41,178 nucleotides of DNA, taken from contig NZ_LAJE02000118.1 in assembly GCF_000970465.2 (NCBI RefSeq), positions 1 through 41,178 of the forward strand, written 5' to 3'. The translations under genes and the position numbers were made by a program. Source of the stretch: Devosia insulae DS-56. Lineage in GTDB: Bacteria; Pseudomonadota; Alphaproteobacteria; Rhizobiales; Devosiaceae. Positions 8,154 through 16,311 of this stretch are shown piece by piece (position 1 is the stretch's first letter; each line of letters starts with the position of its first letter). The notes under the pieces were generated by a model, which saw nothing but the letters and a program-made list of their open reading frames with translations, was not told the DNA's origin and made no database searches.

Positions 8154-8762
8154 TTAGCGGGCGGTCGGGCTGTTCGCCGAAACGGTCAGGTCGATGGTGA
8201 CGTGTCCTTCGGGTGGCCCGAAGCGGCAGAAGGCTTCGGCGAGTGTCGCAAACACCGGACCGGCATCGCCGCGCAGCACCGAGCAGAAGTGCTTCGAGCG
8301 ATCGAACACGCAGGAGCCTTTCAGGAAGTCGATGCAGCCATAGATCTCGTCCATGTGCTGGCCGGTACCCATCACGTAAAGCGAGAACTGGGCGGCGATG
8401 GCTTGGCCGGTTTCCGCTGCCGAGGCGACCGCCGCATGGGCGGCTGCCTGGCGGGCGGCCAGCGGTTCGAGCGGATCGGCGAGCGCACTGGTGTTGCAGA
8501 TCGCCTCATCGGGCTCACCGGGACAGCCGCGCGAAATGGCGGCCGAGAACGTCACATGCTCGCCGCTCCGCGCCGCCGCGACGAAGAGGTCGCGCATCGC
8601 CGGGAACAGCACCTCCGGCGGCCCGACCAGCAGGGTCGAGATGTCGTCGGTCTCGATGCGCAGCCGGTCCCGATAGGGATCGAGCGCACCGAGCGCCAAA
8701 AGGATGACGCCGACGAAATCGTCGGCCATGGGATAAAGGGAAATCTGTGCGCCAGAAAACAT
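8154..8762 (-). CDS. ykoF: YkoF-family thiamine/HMP-binding protein
   Basis: A soluble 202-residue protein of the YkoF family, whose members bind thiamine or HMP with tandem ferredoxin-like repeats. Two such halves are visible, starting at GAQISLYPMADDFVGVILLALGAL and at AAQFSLYVMGTGQHMDEIYGCIDFL. It is the first gene behind the riboswitch and in front of thiXZY, which fits a role in handling the imported pyrimidine. I place the start at the ATG at 8762. The frame can be read upstream to a GTG at 8852, but that extension runs through the conserved aptamer core and would encode 30 residues with no family character. The purine-rich site before the ATG (GCGGAGCGAGG) is the 3' edge of the riboswitch. 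Confidence 0.85.
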   Translation of the reverse strand: MFSGAQISLYPMADDFVGVILLALGALDPYRDRLRIETDDISTLLVGPPEVLFPAMRDLFVAAARSGEHVTFSAAISRGCPGEPDEAICNTSALADPLEPLAARQAAAHAAVASAAETGQAIAAQFSLYVMGTGQHMDEIYGCIDFLKGSCVFDRSKHFCSVLRGDAGPVFATLAEAFCRFGPPEGHVTIDLTVSANSPTAR

Positions 8763-8766
8763 CGCC

Positions 8767-8858
8767 CGCCTCGCTCCGCTGGTATTACCCAGATCAGCTT
8801 TAGGGTCCGCGCACTTAGCGTGCCGCATCTCAGCCCCGGCAATACGGAGCACCCCTGT
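8767..8858 (-). promoter_or_regulatory. TPP riboswitch (THI element)
   Basis: Read on the minus strand, the conserved blocks occur in order: CAGGGGTGCTCC, GGGGCTGAGATGCGG, GGACCCT, then CTGATCTGGGTAATACCAGC and GGAGCGAGG. These are the signatures of the thiamine-pyrophosphate aptamer (pyrimidine-binding GCUGAGA and pyrophosphate-binding CUGAUCUGG-UAAU-CCAGC). The 3' edge is followed by the ykoF start within about 10 bases, so ligand binding probably masks the ribosome site. TPP excess would switch off the ykoF-thiXZY operon. Confidence 0.95.
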
Positions 8859-8964
8859 GGATGGCGATGCTTAGACCACGGTTGGGGAGGGATTGGAAGG
8901 GGTGGTTCTGGGATTTCGGTCGGCGTCAGTGGTGGGTTCGACGTCCGATGGCTCCGTGACCGCC

Positions 8965-9098
8965 AACCCCTCACCCGTCTCGGCCTTGCGGCCGATCCAC
9001 CCTCTCCCCGACGGGGAGAGGAACGGTGCCCCGATCGGGCCGCAGCGCATTCTTCTCCCCGTCGGGGAGAAGGTGGCCCGAAGGGCCGGATGAGGGGA
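8965..9098. repeat. RIME-like palindromic intergenic repeat, copy 1
   Basis: The element is bounded by CCCCTCAC and GGATGAGGGG. It contains two near-perfect hairpins: CCTCTCCCCG/CGGGGAGAGG at 9001-9021 and CTTCTCCCCG/CGGGGAGAAG at 9052-9072, plus GGCCCGAAGGGCC at 9075-9087. The same building blocks recur at 17284-17490. This matches the intergenic mosaic elements common in rhizobial and related genomes. It occupies most of the gap (8870-9143) between the riboswitch and the NTF2-like gene. I see nothing else there. Confidence 0.75.
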
Positions 9099-9143
9099 AA
9101 GCCACGATGGCTGCGGGGTGGCGCGGCGACACTCCTGAACGAA

Positions 9144-9608
9144 CTACAGCGGCAGGTAACCGGTGAAGCCGGCGATCTTCCAGGCCCCATGCTCGCGGCG
9201 CAGGTGGAACACCGAGCGCCAGGCGACAAGCATGGCGTCGCCGGATTGGCGGAGGATCTGGCCGTCGATGCGCTTGTGGGCGAGGGCCGCGTCGCCATTG
9301 ATGTCGATGCGGTCGATCGACTGGCAGCGGAACCAGGCGGGGCGCAGCGGCTCGGCGAACTCCCTTGGGTTCCAGCGCGCCGCGATGGCGGCATCGCGGT
9401 AGGTGGCGAGGTCCGAGTAGGCTGGGCGCCAGTTGGCCGGATCGAGCGACAGCGCGGCGTCGATGCCGAGAAAACCGGTTTCGACATAGTCGGCGGCGAC
9501 CAGCGAGAAGTCGCTGCTGAGGAAGAAATCGCTGTCGCGTCTGACCAGCATTTCCCAGATGGCGAAGCGATCGGCGTCAGCGGCGGCGAAGGGATTGGTT
9601 TCGCTCAT
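9144..9608 (-). CDS. NTF2-like (SnoaL-type cone fold) small protein
   Basis: This 154-residue soluble protein has the length and order of an NTF2-like fold: an N-terminal helix (ADRFAIWEMLVRRDSDFFLSSD), a segment with an Asp near the pocket (VAADYVETGFLGIDAAL), and a C-terminal run of beta strands (IDRIDINGDAALAHKRIDG, DAMLVAWRSVFHLRREHGAWKIAGF). Members of this superfamily can be small enzymes or binding proteins, so no reaction is claimed. Its ATG overlaps the stop of the IclR regulator (ATGA), so it is co-translated with it at the end of the catabolic cluster. It may act on an intermediate of that pathway. Confidence 0.75.
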   Translation of the reverse strand: MSETNPFAAADADRFAIWEMLVRRDSDFFLSSDFSLVAADYVETGFLGIDAALSLDPANWRPAYSDLATYRDAAIAARWNPREFAEPLRPAWFRCQSIDRIDINGDAALAHKRIDGQILRQSGDAMLVAWRSVFHLRREHGAWKIAGFTGYLPL

Positions 9609-10459
9609 TGCACGTCCGGGGGTAGCGGGAAATGCGGTTCGGGCAGGTCGCCGCCCATCGACTGCGAGATCTTGCGCGCGGCGCGGTAGAGCATGATCGC
9701 CGCATCGTCGAAGGGGACGATGATCTGCTGGCTGGTGAGGAACGGCATGGTCAGCGCCGCGATCGAGATGCCGGCGGTGTTGATGATCGGGAAGCTCAGG
9801 TCGGTCACCCCCTGCACCATCTCGCCTTCGATCCGCTCATAGCCGCGCCTGGCAATGGTCGCGACCCGGCTGCGGTAGCGCTTCGCCTGATCGGGCGGCA
9901 ACAGCGCTTCGGACTGGCCGATGATCCAGGTCTGCACCGGGGCCGGCTGGAAGGCGATGATGGTGCGGCCCGAAGTGCCGCGGATCGCCGGGCTCGCCGC
10001 GCCGACGCGCAGGCGGATGGCGATGGGGGCGGGGCTATCGACCTGGGCGATGATGCGCTGGTTGAGCCCATCGAGAACTGCCATGTGGATGGCCTGCGAG
10101 GTCTCGAGCGCCAGCGCGTTCATGATCGGCTGGGCGGCATCGACGACGCGGCGGAACGGCGGGAACAGCGTCGCAAGGCCATAGAGCTGGGTGGAGAGCA
10201 CCAAAGCTTCCTCGCCGGGCGGCCGGATCAGGTAGCCGCGGCGCTCCAGCGCCATCACCATGCGGTAAACCTCGGACAGCGAACGGCCGAGGCGCTGGGC
10301 GATCTGGCTGGGGGTAACCGGTACGGTCAGGGTCGCCAGGAGCTCGAGCACATCGAGGCCCTTTTCGAGCGCCGGAGCGGTATACTCTGCCTTGGGAACG
10401 GGCTTCCTACGTTTGCGCGATCCCTTGGCGGCCGGCGCACCGTCTTCAGCTGCTGCCAT
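9605..10459 (-). CDS. IclR-family transcriptional regulator (downstream copy)
   Basis: A 284-residue regulator. A basic N-terminal tail (SRKRRKPVPKAEY) precedes a winged HTH (ALEKGLDVLELLATL, PSQIAQRLGRSLSEVYRMVMALERRGY). The IclR effector domain follows from about residue 105 (QAIHMAVLDGLNQRIIAQVD, ASPAIRGTSGRTIIAFQP, VTDLSFPIINTAGISIAALT). A GGGGGGAG ribosome site precedes the ATG. It is 98 bases downstream of the lactonase gene, on the same strand, and coupled to the NTF2-like gene. IclR members sense small organic acids or aromatics and usually control the adjacent catabolic genes. Whether it controls the big cluster upstream is inferred from position. Confidence 0.9.
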   Translation of the reverse strand: MAAAEDGAPAAKGSRKRRKPVPKAEYTAPALEKGLDVLELLATLTVPVTPSQIAQRLGRSLSEVYRMVMALERRGYLIRPPGEEALVLSTQLYGLATLFPPFRRVVDAAQPIMNALALETSQAIHMAVLDGLNQRIIAQVDSPAPIAIRLRVGAASPAIRGTSGRTIIAFQPAPVQTWIIGQSEALLPPDQAKRYRSRVATIARRGYERIEGEMVQGVTDLSFPIINTAGISIAALTMPFLTSQQIIVPFDDAAIMLYRAARKISQSMGGDLPEPHFPLPPDVQ

Positions 10460-10557
10460 GCTCCCCCCGCTCGCTCGTTTCGGCGCCGATGTCCACTAAC
10501 ACCGCGCCAGTCGGCCCGCCACCATGGGGGAGGGCCGGGGCACAGGAAATCGCCAGC

Positions 10558-11601
10558 TCAGTCCCAGAGCAGCAGCCAGCCGGCTCCGGGACAATCGAAC
10601 AGGTGCTCAACGCCGGTCGGAACGCCGTTGGCGAGCGGCAGCGCCTTGACCGCGCCGGAATCCCAGCCGGCGACCAGCACGTGGCTTTCCGTCACCAGCA
10701 TGTGCTGCGGCCATTGGGTCTGGCTGTCGTGTTCGGTGACCAGTGCCGGGGTGGCGCCGGAGACCTCGAAGGTCGAGATGGTGTCGAGGCTGCGGTTAGC
10801 GAAGTAGACGTGGCGGCCATCCAGCGCGCGCTGGATGTCGCCCGGATAGTTGCGGCTCCAGCGCGTCTTGCCCGGGCCGGTTTGCCGGGTGGCCCGGACA
10901 TTGGCCCAGCTGGAGGCCGGAGCGCCGAGCCGGCCGACCACGAGGTTGGAGCCGAGCTCGCCGCTGACGGCGAGGCACCCATCGGGCAGCACCACGGCGT
11001 GACGCGGACCGGTATTGGCCGGCACGGCTGTCGCCCGCAATTGGGTCAGGGCGTCGGCGCCGGGCTTCGACAGGTCGAGACTGAACTCACGGATGAGGTC
11101 GGCGCCGAGGTCGATCACCACCAGCGTCGCGCCGATGAAGAAGGCCTGGTGCGGATGGGCGTCATCCTGCCGCTCGAGCTCCGGGCCGCCGCCACTGAGC
11201 TTGAGCTGCACGATCGGCCCCTCGAAACTGCCGTCGGCGGCGAGGCGCTGCAGGCCCAGCGTGCTGGTGGTGTAGTTGGTGACGATCAGCAGCCGGCCGC
11301 TCGGATCGACCACGAGGTGGCAGGGCTCGGCGCCCTCGCTCGACTTCTCGCCGAGGGTGATCGCCGTGTCGCCCTCGATCCGCCAGGCATGGATATCGCC
11401 CTCCATGCCGACGCGCGAGGTGCCGTAGACCACCGGCAGGGTGGGGTGACGCGTCAGGCTTGAGAGCTGGTTGACGCGGGCCAGGGTCTTGCCCCGCCAC
11501 TTGCCATCCTGCTCGACCCAGCGGGTCAGCCCATGCAGTTCGAATATGCCGCGCGAGGCGACCAGCAGCGACTGCCCTGCAGCAAGCCTGAACTCCGACA
11601 T
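10558..11601 (-). CDS. Seven-bladed beta-propeller lactonase-family protein
   Basis: This 347-residue protein resembles the 6-phosphogluconolactonase (Pgl/YbhE) and related propeller lactonases. Repeated blade strands are visible (LTRHPTLPVVYGTSRVG, CHLVVDPSGRLLIVTNY, HPHQAFFIGATLVVIDLGAD, PRHAVVLPDGCLAVSG, PGDIQRALDGRHVYFANRS, WPQHMLVTESHVLVAGWDSG). The HPHQ and GPRHAV elements are family landmarks around the active-site channel. No signal peptide is seen. The ATG at 11601 is preceded by GGGGGGAA, so an upstream in-frame TTG is unnecessary. The gene follows the PLP enzyme by 18 bases. A role in opening an aldonolactone formed by the cluster's oxidoreductase is plausible but inferred. Confidence 0.82.
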   Translation of the reverse strand: MSEFRLAAGQSLLVASRGIFELHGLTRWVEQDGKWRGKTLARVNQLSSLTRHPTLPVVYGTSRVGMEGDIHAWRIEGDTAITLGEKSSEGAEPCHLVVDPSGRLLIVTNYTTSTLGLQRLAADGSFEGPIVQLKLSGGGPELERQDDAHPHQAFFIGATLVVIDLGADLIREFSLDLSKPGADALTQLRATAVPANTGPRHAVVLPDGCLAVSGELGSNLVVGRLGAPASSWANVRATRQTGPGKTRWSRNYPGDIQRALDGRHVYFANRSLDTISTFEVSGATPALVTEHDSQTQWPQHMLVTESHVLVAGWDSGAVKALPLANGVPTGVEHLFDCPGAGWLLLWD

Positions 11602-11619
11602 CGTTCCCCCCAAAAAAAG

Positions 11620-12783
11620 CTACTCCGATGCGCCGGGACCGAAACCGTCCCAATGCGCTACGACGTCACCGCGTTCGACCACCGTAGCCCGTCGCAGCAT
11701 GGCGAAGGCCATGCAGACATGGTTCGGCACGATCTCCAACCGTGTCCCTACTGGTAGCGGCATCGGCGCGCCCTGGCCACGCCAGCGCAGCCAGCCGTGT
11801 TCTTCCGACATCTTCTCGATCACCCAACCCGGGGCGTTGACGATCAGCCCCATGCCGGGGAAGGCGTCGCGGTGCGCCGAGGCCGGCACCAGGTCGGTGC
11901 TCAGCGATTTCGAACCGGCGTCGATGCAGGCGCGCTCGGGGTCGGGGTGGCTGACCACCGTGGCGATGACGCGGATGGCGGTGGTCTCGAGGCTGGCATT
12001 CCCCAACGCGATCTGGCCGACATCGTTGAAGGCATAAATGCCGGGGCGGATCTGGGTGACGCCAGGCACATGCGCCACTTCGCGCGCCGAAGCGGAGGCG
12101 CCGAGCGAGACGGTCGGCAGCGGCACGCCGCGGGCGCGGATCGTCTCGGCGACGCCGACCATGAACGCCCCGGCGGCCTTGGCGCGGCTCGCCAGATCCG
12201 GGTGGTCCTTGGCGCCATAGGTGGTGCCTTCGTGGGTATAGATGCCGATGAGCTCGACGCCCGGCAGGGCGTGGACGGCGGCCGCCACAGCGGCGGCCTG
12301 GTCGGCGGCGACGCCCTCGCGGCCGAGCCCGGAGTCGATCGCCAGCATCATTCGCGCCGTGGTACCGGCAGCAGCGAACACCGCGCCGATACTGGCGGCG
12401 GCGGCTTCGCTGTCGGTGGCGAGCGTCAGGTCGACCCGGCGCGACAGGGCGAGGGCGCGTTCGGCCTTGTCGGCCCCGACGATCGGGTTGGCGACGAACA
12501 GCCGCTTCACCCCGGCGGCGGCGAAGGCTTCGGCCTCGCCGAGCTTGGCGACGCAAAGGCCATCGGCGCCGTGCGCCACCTGCCGGAGGCCGATCTCGGC
12601 CATGCGATGGGTCTTGGCGTGCGGGAAGAGTTCGACCTTGGCCGAGCTGGCGATGGCCGCCATCTCGTCGAGATTGCCATCGAGCACCGCGAGATCGAGC
12701 ACCAGGCCGGGGGTCGAGACGGGCAGGTCGGCCCAGCTCGGGCCTTGGGCGTCGTCAGCGATGGAGATTGCGGTTGCGGCCAT
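11620..12783 (-). CDS. D-threonine aldolase / D-serine dehydratase-like PLP enzyme
   Basis: A 387-residue fold-type III PLP enzyme with an alanine-racemase-like N-terminal barrel. The likely PLP lysine is in LFPHAKTHRMAEIGLRQV (near residue 50). The barrel continues through LFVANPIVG, MLAIDSGLGREG, ELIGIYTHEGTTYG, VSLGASASA and IRPGIYAFND (phosphate contacts). Near the C-terminus PNHVCMAF supplies a His-x-Cys pair, the Zn-ligand arrangement of D-serine dehydratase and D-3-hydroxyaspartate dehydratase, whereas D-threonine aldolases use His-x-Asp. It should therefore act on a D-beta-hydroxy amino acid. The ATG at 12783 lies 2 bases after the deacylase stop. Longer readings upstream run antiphase through the deacylase gene and were rejected. 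Confidence 0.87.
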   Translation of the reverse strand: MAATAISIADDAQGPSWADLPVSTPGLVLDLAVLDGNLDEMAAIASSAKVELFPHAKTHRMAEIGLRQVAHGADGLCVAKLGEAEAFAAAGVKRLFVANPIVGADKAERALALSRRVDLTLATDSEAAAASIGAVFAAAGTTARMMLAIDSGLGREGVAADQAAAVAAAVHALPGVELIGIYTHEGTTYGAKDHPDLASRAKAAGAFMVGVAETIRARGVPLPTVSLGASASAREVAHVPGVTQIRPGIYAFNDVGQIALGNASLETTAIRVIATVVSHPDPERACIDAGSKSLSTDLVPASAHRDAFPGMGLIVNAPGWVIEKMSEEHGWLRWRGQGAPMPLPVGTRLEIVPNHVCMAFAMLRRATVVERGDVVAHWDGFGPGASE

Positions 12784-12785
12784 GC

Positions 12786-14384
12786 TCAGGCTCCCAGCGT
12801 CAGCGTGCGGCCGGCGCGATGGCCGGTGACGCGATTGTTCTCGACGGCGAACTGGCCATTGACCACGACATGCACGATGCCGGTCGCCGCCTGGCGCGGA
12901 TGTTCGTAGGTGGCGTTGGCCTTGACCGTGTCCTTGTCGAAGACGACGAGATCGGCCTTGGCGCCGGCGGCGATGCGGCCGCGATCCATCAGCCGCAGGC
13001 GGTTGGCCGCCGAGCTGGTCATGTGGCGCACGCACTCCTCGAGCGTCAGCACCTTCTCATCGCGCACATAGGTTTCGAGCATGCGCGGGAAGGTGCCCCA
13101 GGAGCGCGGATGCGGGCGATCGCCGACGAGGATGCCGTCGCTGCCGACGGTGTGTTCCTCGCGCTGCATCAGGGTGCGGACATGTTCCTCGATGCCGATG
13201 AAGAACACGCAAGGGGCGGCGCGCTCGGTGGCGATCAGCACGTCGAGGGCCAGTTCGGCCGGCGAGGTGTTGAGCTTCCGCGCCGCGTCGGCGAGGTTGC
13301 CCTCCATCATCCATTCCATCTCGGGCGCACCGGGCAGGCCCGCGAGATAAACGCTCGACCAGTTGACGGTGAGGCCCTGGTGGCCGTCCGAGCCGATGAC
13401 GTCGAGGGCCTCGATGATGCGTTTGCGGGTCTCCGGATCCCTGAGCCGGGCCATCTGCTCGTCGCCGCTGCCGGACAGCGCCCAGCTGGGCAGCTGCGAT
13501 AGCAGCGTCGTCATGCCGGCGAGGTAGGGATAGGCGTCAAAACTCAGATCGACGCCGTCGGCGATGGCGTCATCGAACAGCTTGAGCAGTTGCGGCAGCT
13601 TGCCCTTGTTGGCCTCGAAGCTCAGGTGGGTATGGGCGAGGTGCAGCGCCACGCCGGAACGCCGGGCGATCTCGAAGCACTCGCCATAGCCGCCCAGCGC
13701 GTCGGTGCCGTAATTGCGGTGGTGCGGGCAATAAAAGCCGCCATATTCGGCCACCACCTCACAGAGCGCCACCAGCTCGTCGGTATCGGAATACATTGCC
13801 GGCACATAGGTGAGGCCGGTCGAGAGGCCGACGCCGCCTTCTTCGAGCGCGGTGCGGAGCAGCGCCTTCATCTGCTCGAGTTCGTCCGGTGTGGCGAGCC
13901 GCGCGGCATTGCCCATCACCAGCATACGCAGGTTCCCGTGCGGCACGAGATAGGCGCAGTTGACCGCGACATTACCGTCGAGGCGCTTGAGGTATTCGGC
14001 GACGCTGCGCCAGTTCCAGTCGAAGCCCGGCGGGTCGTCGTTCCAGCCCTTGATCTGGCTGCGCATCTCGATGAGCGTCGCATCGTCGATCGGGGCATAG
14101 CTGAGGCCATCCTGGCCGAGCACTTCGGTGGTGACGCCCTGGCTGAGCTTCGACGTGTGATCCGGGTTCACCAGCACCTGCAGGTCGGAATGGGTGTGCA
14201 TGTCGATGAAGCCCGGCGCGATGCAGAGGCCATCGATGTCGACGATCCGATCCGCCTCCGGGCGGCGGGCGCCCTTGAAGATGCCGGCGATGCGGTCGCC
14301 GATCACCAGCACGTCTCCGCGCACCGGCGGATTGCCGAGACCGTCGACGACGAGGCCGCCGGTAAACAGGGTGGAGGTGCTCAT
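12786..14384 (-). CDS. N-acyl-D-amino-acid deacylase (D-aminoacylase family amidohydrolase)
   Basis: This 532-residue cytosolic metal-dependent amidohydrolase hydrolyses N-acyl-D-amino acids in characterised relatives. It starts with the small beta-sandwich (STLFTGGLVVDGLGNPPVRGD), followed by the first metal motif APGFIDMHTHSDLQVLVNP near residue 65. Then come GVTTEVLGQDGLSYAP, HRNYGTDALGGYGECFEIA, LHLAHTHLSF and TVGSDGILVGDRPHPRSWG, and the sandwich closes with GRIAAGAKADLVVFD. The order and motifs fit D-aminoacylase. Dihydropyrimidinase-type enzymes look different at the first motif. The ATG at 14384 overlaps the oxidoreductase stop (ATGA), and the gene ends 2 bases before the PLP enzyme. 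Its product, a free D-amino acid, is what the next enzyme's family consumes. Confidence 0.9.
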   Translation of the reverse strand: MSTSTLFTGGLVVDGLGNPPVRGDVLVIGDRIAGIFKGARRPEADRIVDIDGLCIAPGFIDMHTHSDLQVLVNPDHTSKLSQGVTTEVLGQDGLSYAPIDDATLIEMRSQIKGWNDDPPGFDWNWRSVAEYLKRLDGNVAVNCAYLVPHGNLRMLVMGNAARLATPDELEQMKALLRTALEEGGVGLSTGLTYVPAMYSDTDELVALCEVVAEYGGFYCPHHRNYGTDALGGYGECFEIARRSGVALHLAHTHLSFEANKGKLPQLLKLFDDAIADGVDLSFDAYPYLAGMTTLLSQLPSWALSGSGDEQMARLRDPETRKRIIEALDVIGSDGHQGLTVNWSSVYLAGLPGAPEMEWMMEGNLADAARKLNTSPAELALDVLIATERAAPCVFFIGIEEHVRTLMQREEHTVGSDGILVGDRPHPRSWGTFPRMLETYVRDEKVLTLEECVRHMTSSAANRLRLMDRGRIAAGAKADLVVFDKDTVKANATYEHPRQAATGIVHVVVNGQFAVENNRVTGHRAGRTLTLGA

Positions 14385-15430
14385 AGGATCTCGATCTGCA
14401 GTTTCTGGTTGGTCTTGGCGCTGAGGTAGATGGCGTCCGTCACCGCGACCACGTGAGCGGCGAGGCGCGCCGTGAGGCCGGCCGGGGCCGGGGCGCCGAA
14501 GGCGCAGGCGATCAGGGCTTTGGTCGGGGCGCCAGGATCGTAAAGGCCGGAAGCCTCGGGGGCGCGATACTCCACCACCTCGCCGCTGGCCCGCACGAGG
14601 CGAAGCGTATCGGCCACCGAGTCGGCCCAGAGCTGGCCGTTCCGGCCATAGAGTGCGAAGTGCCATTGCGGCCGCGCCAGGTAGGGGTGGGTGGAGGCGG
14701 CGCTCAGCGCTGCCGAACCGCCGCCGGCGAACTCGGCATTGACGCTCGTATGCAAGTCGATATCGCTCTTTGGCGGAAAGGTGCTGGCGTTGAGCGCGAC
14801 GATCGGCTCGCCCACCAGCCATTCGACCATGCCGAGCTGGTGCGACATGGTCACCGCGGCCGAGCCGCCGGCAGAGATCGCCTTGTCGGTGTAGGTGGCG
14901 GTGTTCGACGCCGCCTTGCCGCCCCAGCCGCCATCGGTGCTGCCCGACAGCAGGCCGCGCGTGTTGACCGCGAGGTGCATGGTCAGGTGCTCGACAGCGC
15001 CGATCTCGCCGGCCTCGATCAGTTGGCGGCTCAGGGTAAAGATCGGTGCCGCCGGCCAGCCGAAGCCGACCAGCAGCGCCTTACCCAGCCGCTCGGCCGT
15101 ATCGCGCATCCGGCGGGCCGGCCCGGCGCTCAGCGCGAAGGGCTTTTCGACCAGCACATGGGCGCCCGCCTCGAGCGCTGCGATCACCTGTTCCTCGTGG
15201 GCGACCGGTGGGCTCGAAACGACGACGATATCGGGGCGGAGCGCCAGGGCTTCGCGCCAGTCGGCAAAGTGCGGCGCACCGAACTGCGCCCCGAGGCTCG
15301 CCGCCATCTCGGCATTGGGGCTCGAGAGCGCCACCAGCTCGACGCGCGGATCGGCCGTGAGCGCCGGCAGGTGGCTCGACTGCGACCAGGCGCCGGCGCT
15401 GAGCACAGCGGCCTTGATGGTTGCACTCAT
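14381..15430 (-). CDS. Gfo/Idh/MocA-family NAD(P)-dependent oxidoreductase
   Basis: A 349-residue dehydrogenase of the glucose-fructose oxidoreductase / inositol dehydrogenase family. The N-terminal Rossmann part reads AAVLSAGAWSQSSHLPALTAD, followed by PDIVVVSSPPVAHEEQVIAALEAGAHVLVEKPFALS with the catalytic EKP lysine near residue 95. The C-terminal alpha/beta domain includes TRGLLSGSTDGGWGGKAASN and the HQLGMVEWLVGEP helix that lies near the substrate. The usual GxGxxG is degenerate (LSAGAWSQ), as in some family members. The gene overlaps the permease stop and the deacylase start by 4 bases each. Sugar or cyclitol oxidation is likely, but the substrate is unknown. Confidence 0.88.
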   Translation of the reverse strand: MSATIKAAVLSAGAWSQSSHLPALTADPRVELVALSSPNAEMAASLGAQFGAPHFADWREALALRPDIVVVSSPPVAHEEQVIAALEAGAHVLVEKPFALSAGPARRMRDTAERLGKALLVGFGWPAAPIFTLSRQLIEAGEIGAVEHLTMHLAVNTRGLLSGSTDGGWGGKAASNTATYTDKAISAGGSAAVTMSHQLGMVEWLVGEPIVALNASTFPPKSDIDLHTSVNAEFAGGGSAALSAASTHPYLARPQWHFALYGRNGQLWADSVADTLRLVRASGEVVEYRAPEASGLYDPGAPTKALIACAFGAPAPAGLTARLAAHVVAVTDAIYLSAKTNQKLQIEIL

Positions 15431-16311
15431 TTGCCGACCCCAGCCGTGAGGGCGCCCACGACGTGACGCTGGAAGATCAGCACCAGTACGGTCGGCGGCA
15501 GCATCGACATGACGGTGGCTGCGGCCAGCGCGTTCCAGTTGAACTGCTGCACCGACTGGAAGCCGGCGAGCAGCGGCGGCACGGTGAGCTGGTTGGTGAG
15601 CACCAGGGCGTAGAAGAACTCGCTCCAGGCTTCGAGGAAGATCAATACGCCCGCCGCGACGAGGCCCGGCCGGGCGATCGGCACGATGATGATCCACAGC
15701 GTCTGCAGCCGGGTGGCGCCGTCGATCTTGGCCGCCTCCTCGATTTCGCGCGGCAGCTGATCGAAGTAGTTCTTGAGGATCATGATGGCGAGCGGCAGGG
15801 TGAAGACGTTGTAGCTGATGACCAGCGCCCACGGGGTGTTGAGCACGCCGATGACGCGGAACGCCACGAAGAACGGGCCGATAATCGCGATGGCCGGCAC
15901 GATCCGGGTGGCGATCACCGACAGTTCGAACGCCCGGGCGCCGCGGAACGGATAGCGCGACAGCCCATAGGCGGCGGCTCCGGCGATGAACAGGTTCAGC
16001 ACCACCAGGATCGAGCTGACCAGCAGACTCTGGCCGATCGTCGGCACCAGCCGGGTGCCCATGTCGGTGCTGCCGATGCCCTTGCCGCCGGTATTGCCGA
16101 ACAGCACCGCCGCATAGTTGTCGAGCGTGACGCTGGAGGGCACCAGCGGGAAGGGTTTGACGCCCAGCTGCGATGGGGTGATCAGGCTCGAGACCACCAG
16201 GTACCAGACCGGCAGCAGGATCCAGATGGCGAACACCAAGACGCCTAGGTAGATGGCGACGCTGGTGGCGAGGCTGCGGCGCCGGCCGCGCTCGAAGGCG
16301 GAGGACGCCAT
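15427..16311 (-). CDS. Carbohydrate-type ABC transporter permease, MalG-like
   Basis: This 294-residue inner-membrane permease has six predicted segments (VAIYLGVLVFAIWILLPVW, IGQSLLVSSILVVLNLFIAG, VIATRIVPAIAIIGPFFVAF, ALVISYNVFTLPLAIMIL, GLVAAGVLIFLEAWSEFFYA, VMSMLPPTVLVLIFQ). The EAA loop is REIEEAAKIDGATRLQTLWI, which contacts the ATPase. The ATG at 16311 overlaps the stop of the partner permease by one base (TGATG), and the gene overlaps the oxidoreductase start by 4 bases. It belongs to the CUT1-type group used for oligosaccharides, glycosides and polyols. No ATPase gene lies in this cluster. Confidence 0.93.
   Translation of the reverse strand: MASSAFERGRRRSLATSVAIYLGVLVFAIWILLPVWYLVVSSLITPSQLGVKPFPLVPSSVTLDNYAAVLFGNTGGKGIGSTDMGTRLVPTIGQSLLVSSILVVLNLFIAGAAAYGLSRYPFRGARAFELSVIATRIVPAIAIIGPFFVAFRVIGVLNTPWALVISYNVFTLPLAIMILKNYFDQLPREIEEAAKIDGATRLQTLWIIIVPIARPGLVAAGVLIFLEAWSEFFYALVLTNQLTVPPLLAGFQSVQQFNWNALAAATVMSMLPPTVLVLIFQRHVVGALTAGVGK

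Noticed and set aside
8763-8852. N-terminal extension of the ykoF-like gene to a GTG
   Set aside because: The 30 codons coincide with the conserved TPP aptamer core, which explains the sequence better than coding does.
12784-13035. Upstream extension of the PLP-enzyme frame
   Set aside because: Antiphase reading of the deacylase 3' end. Family homology starts after the ATG at 12783.
14385-14822. Upstream extension of the deacylase frame
   Set aside because: It lies in another frame of the Gfo/Idh gene and reads Arg/Pro-rich text. The ATG at 14384 has the ATGA overlap typical of this operon.
15431-15832. Upstream extension of the Gfo/Idh frame
   Set aside because: It lies within the MalG-like permease in another frame. 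The Rossmann motif begins just after the ATG at 15430.
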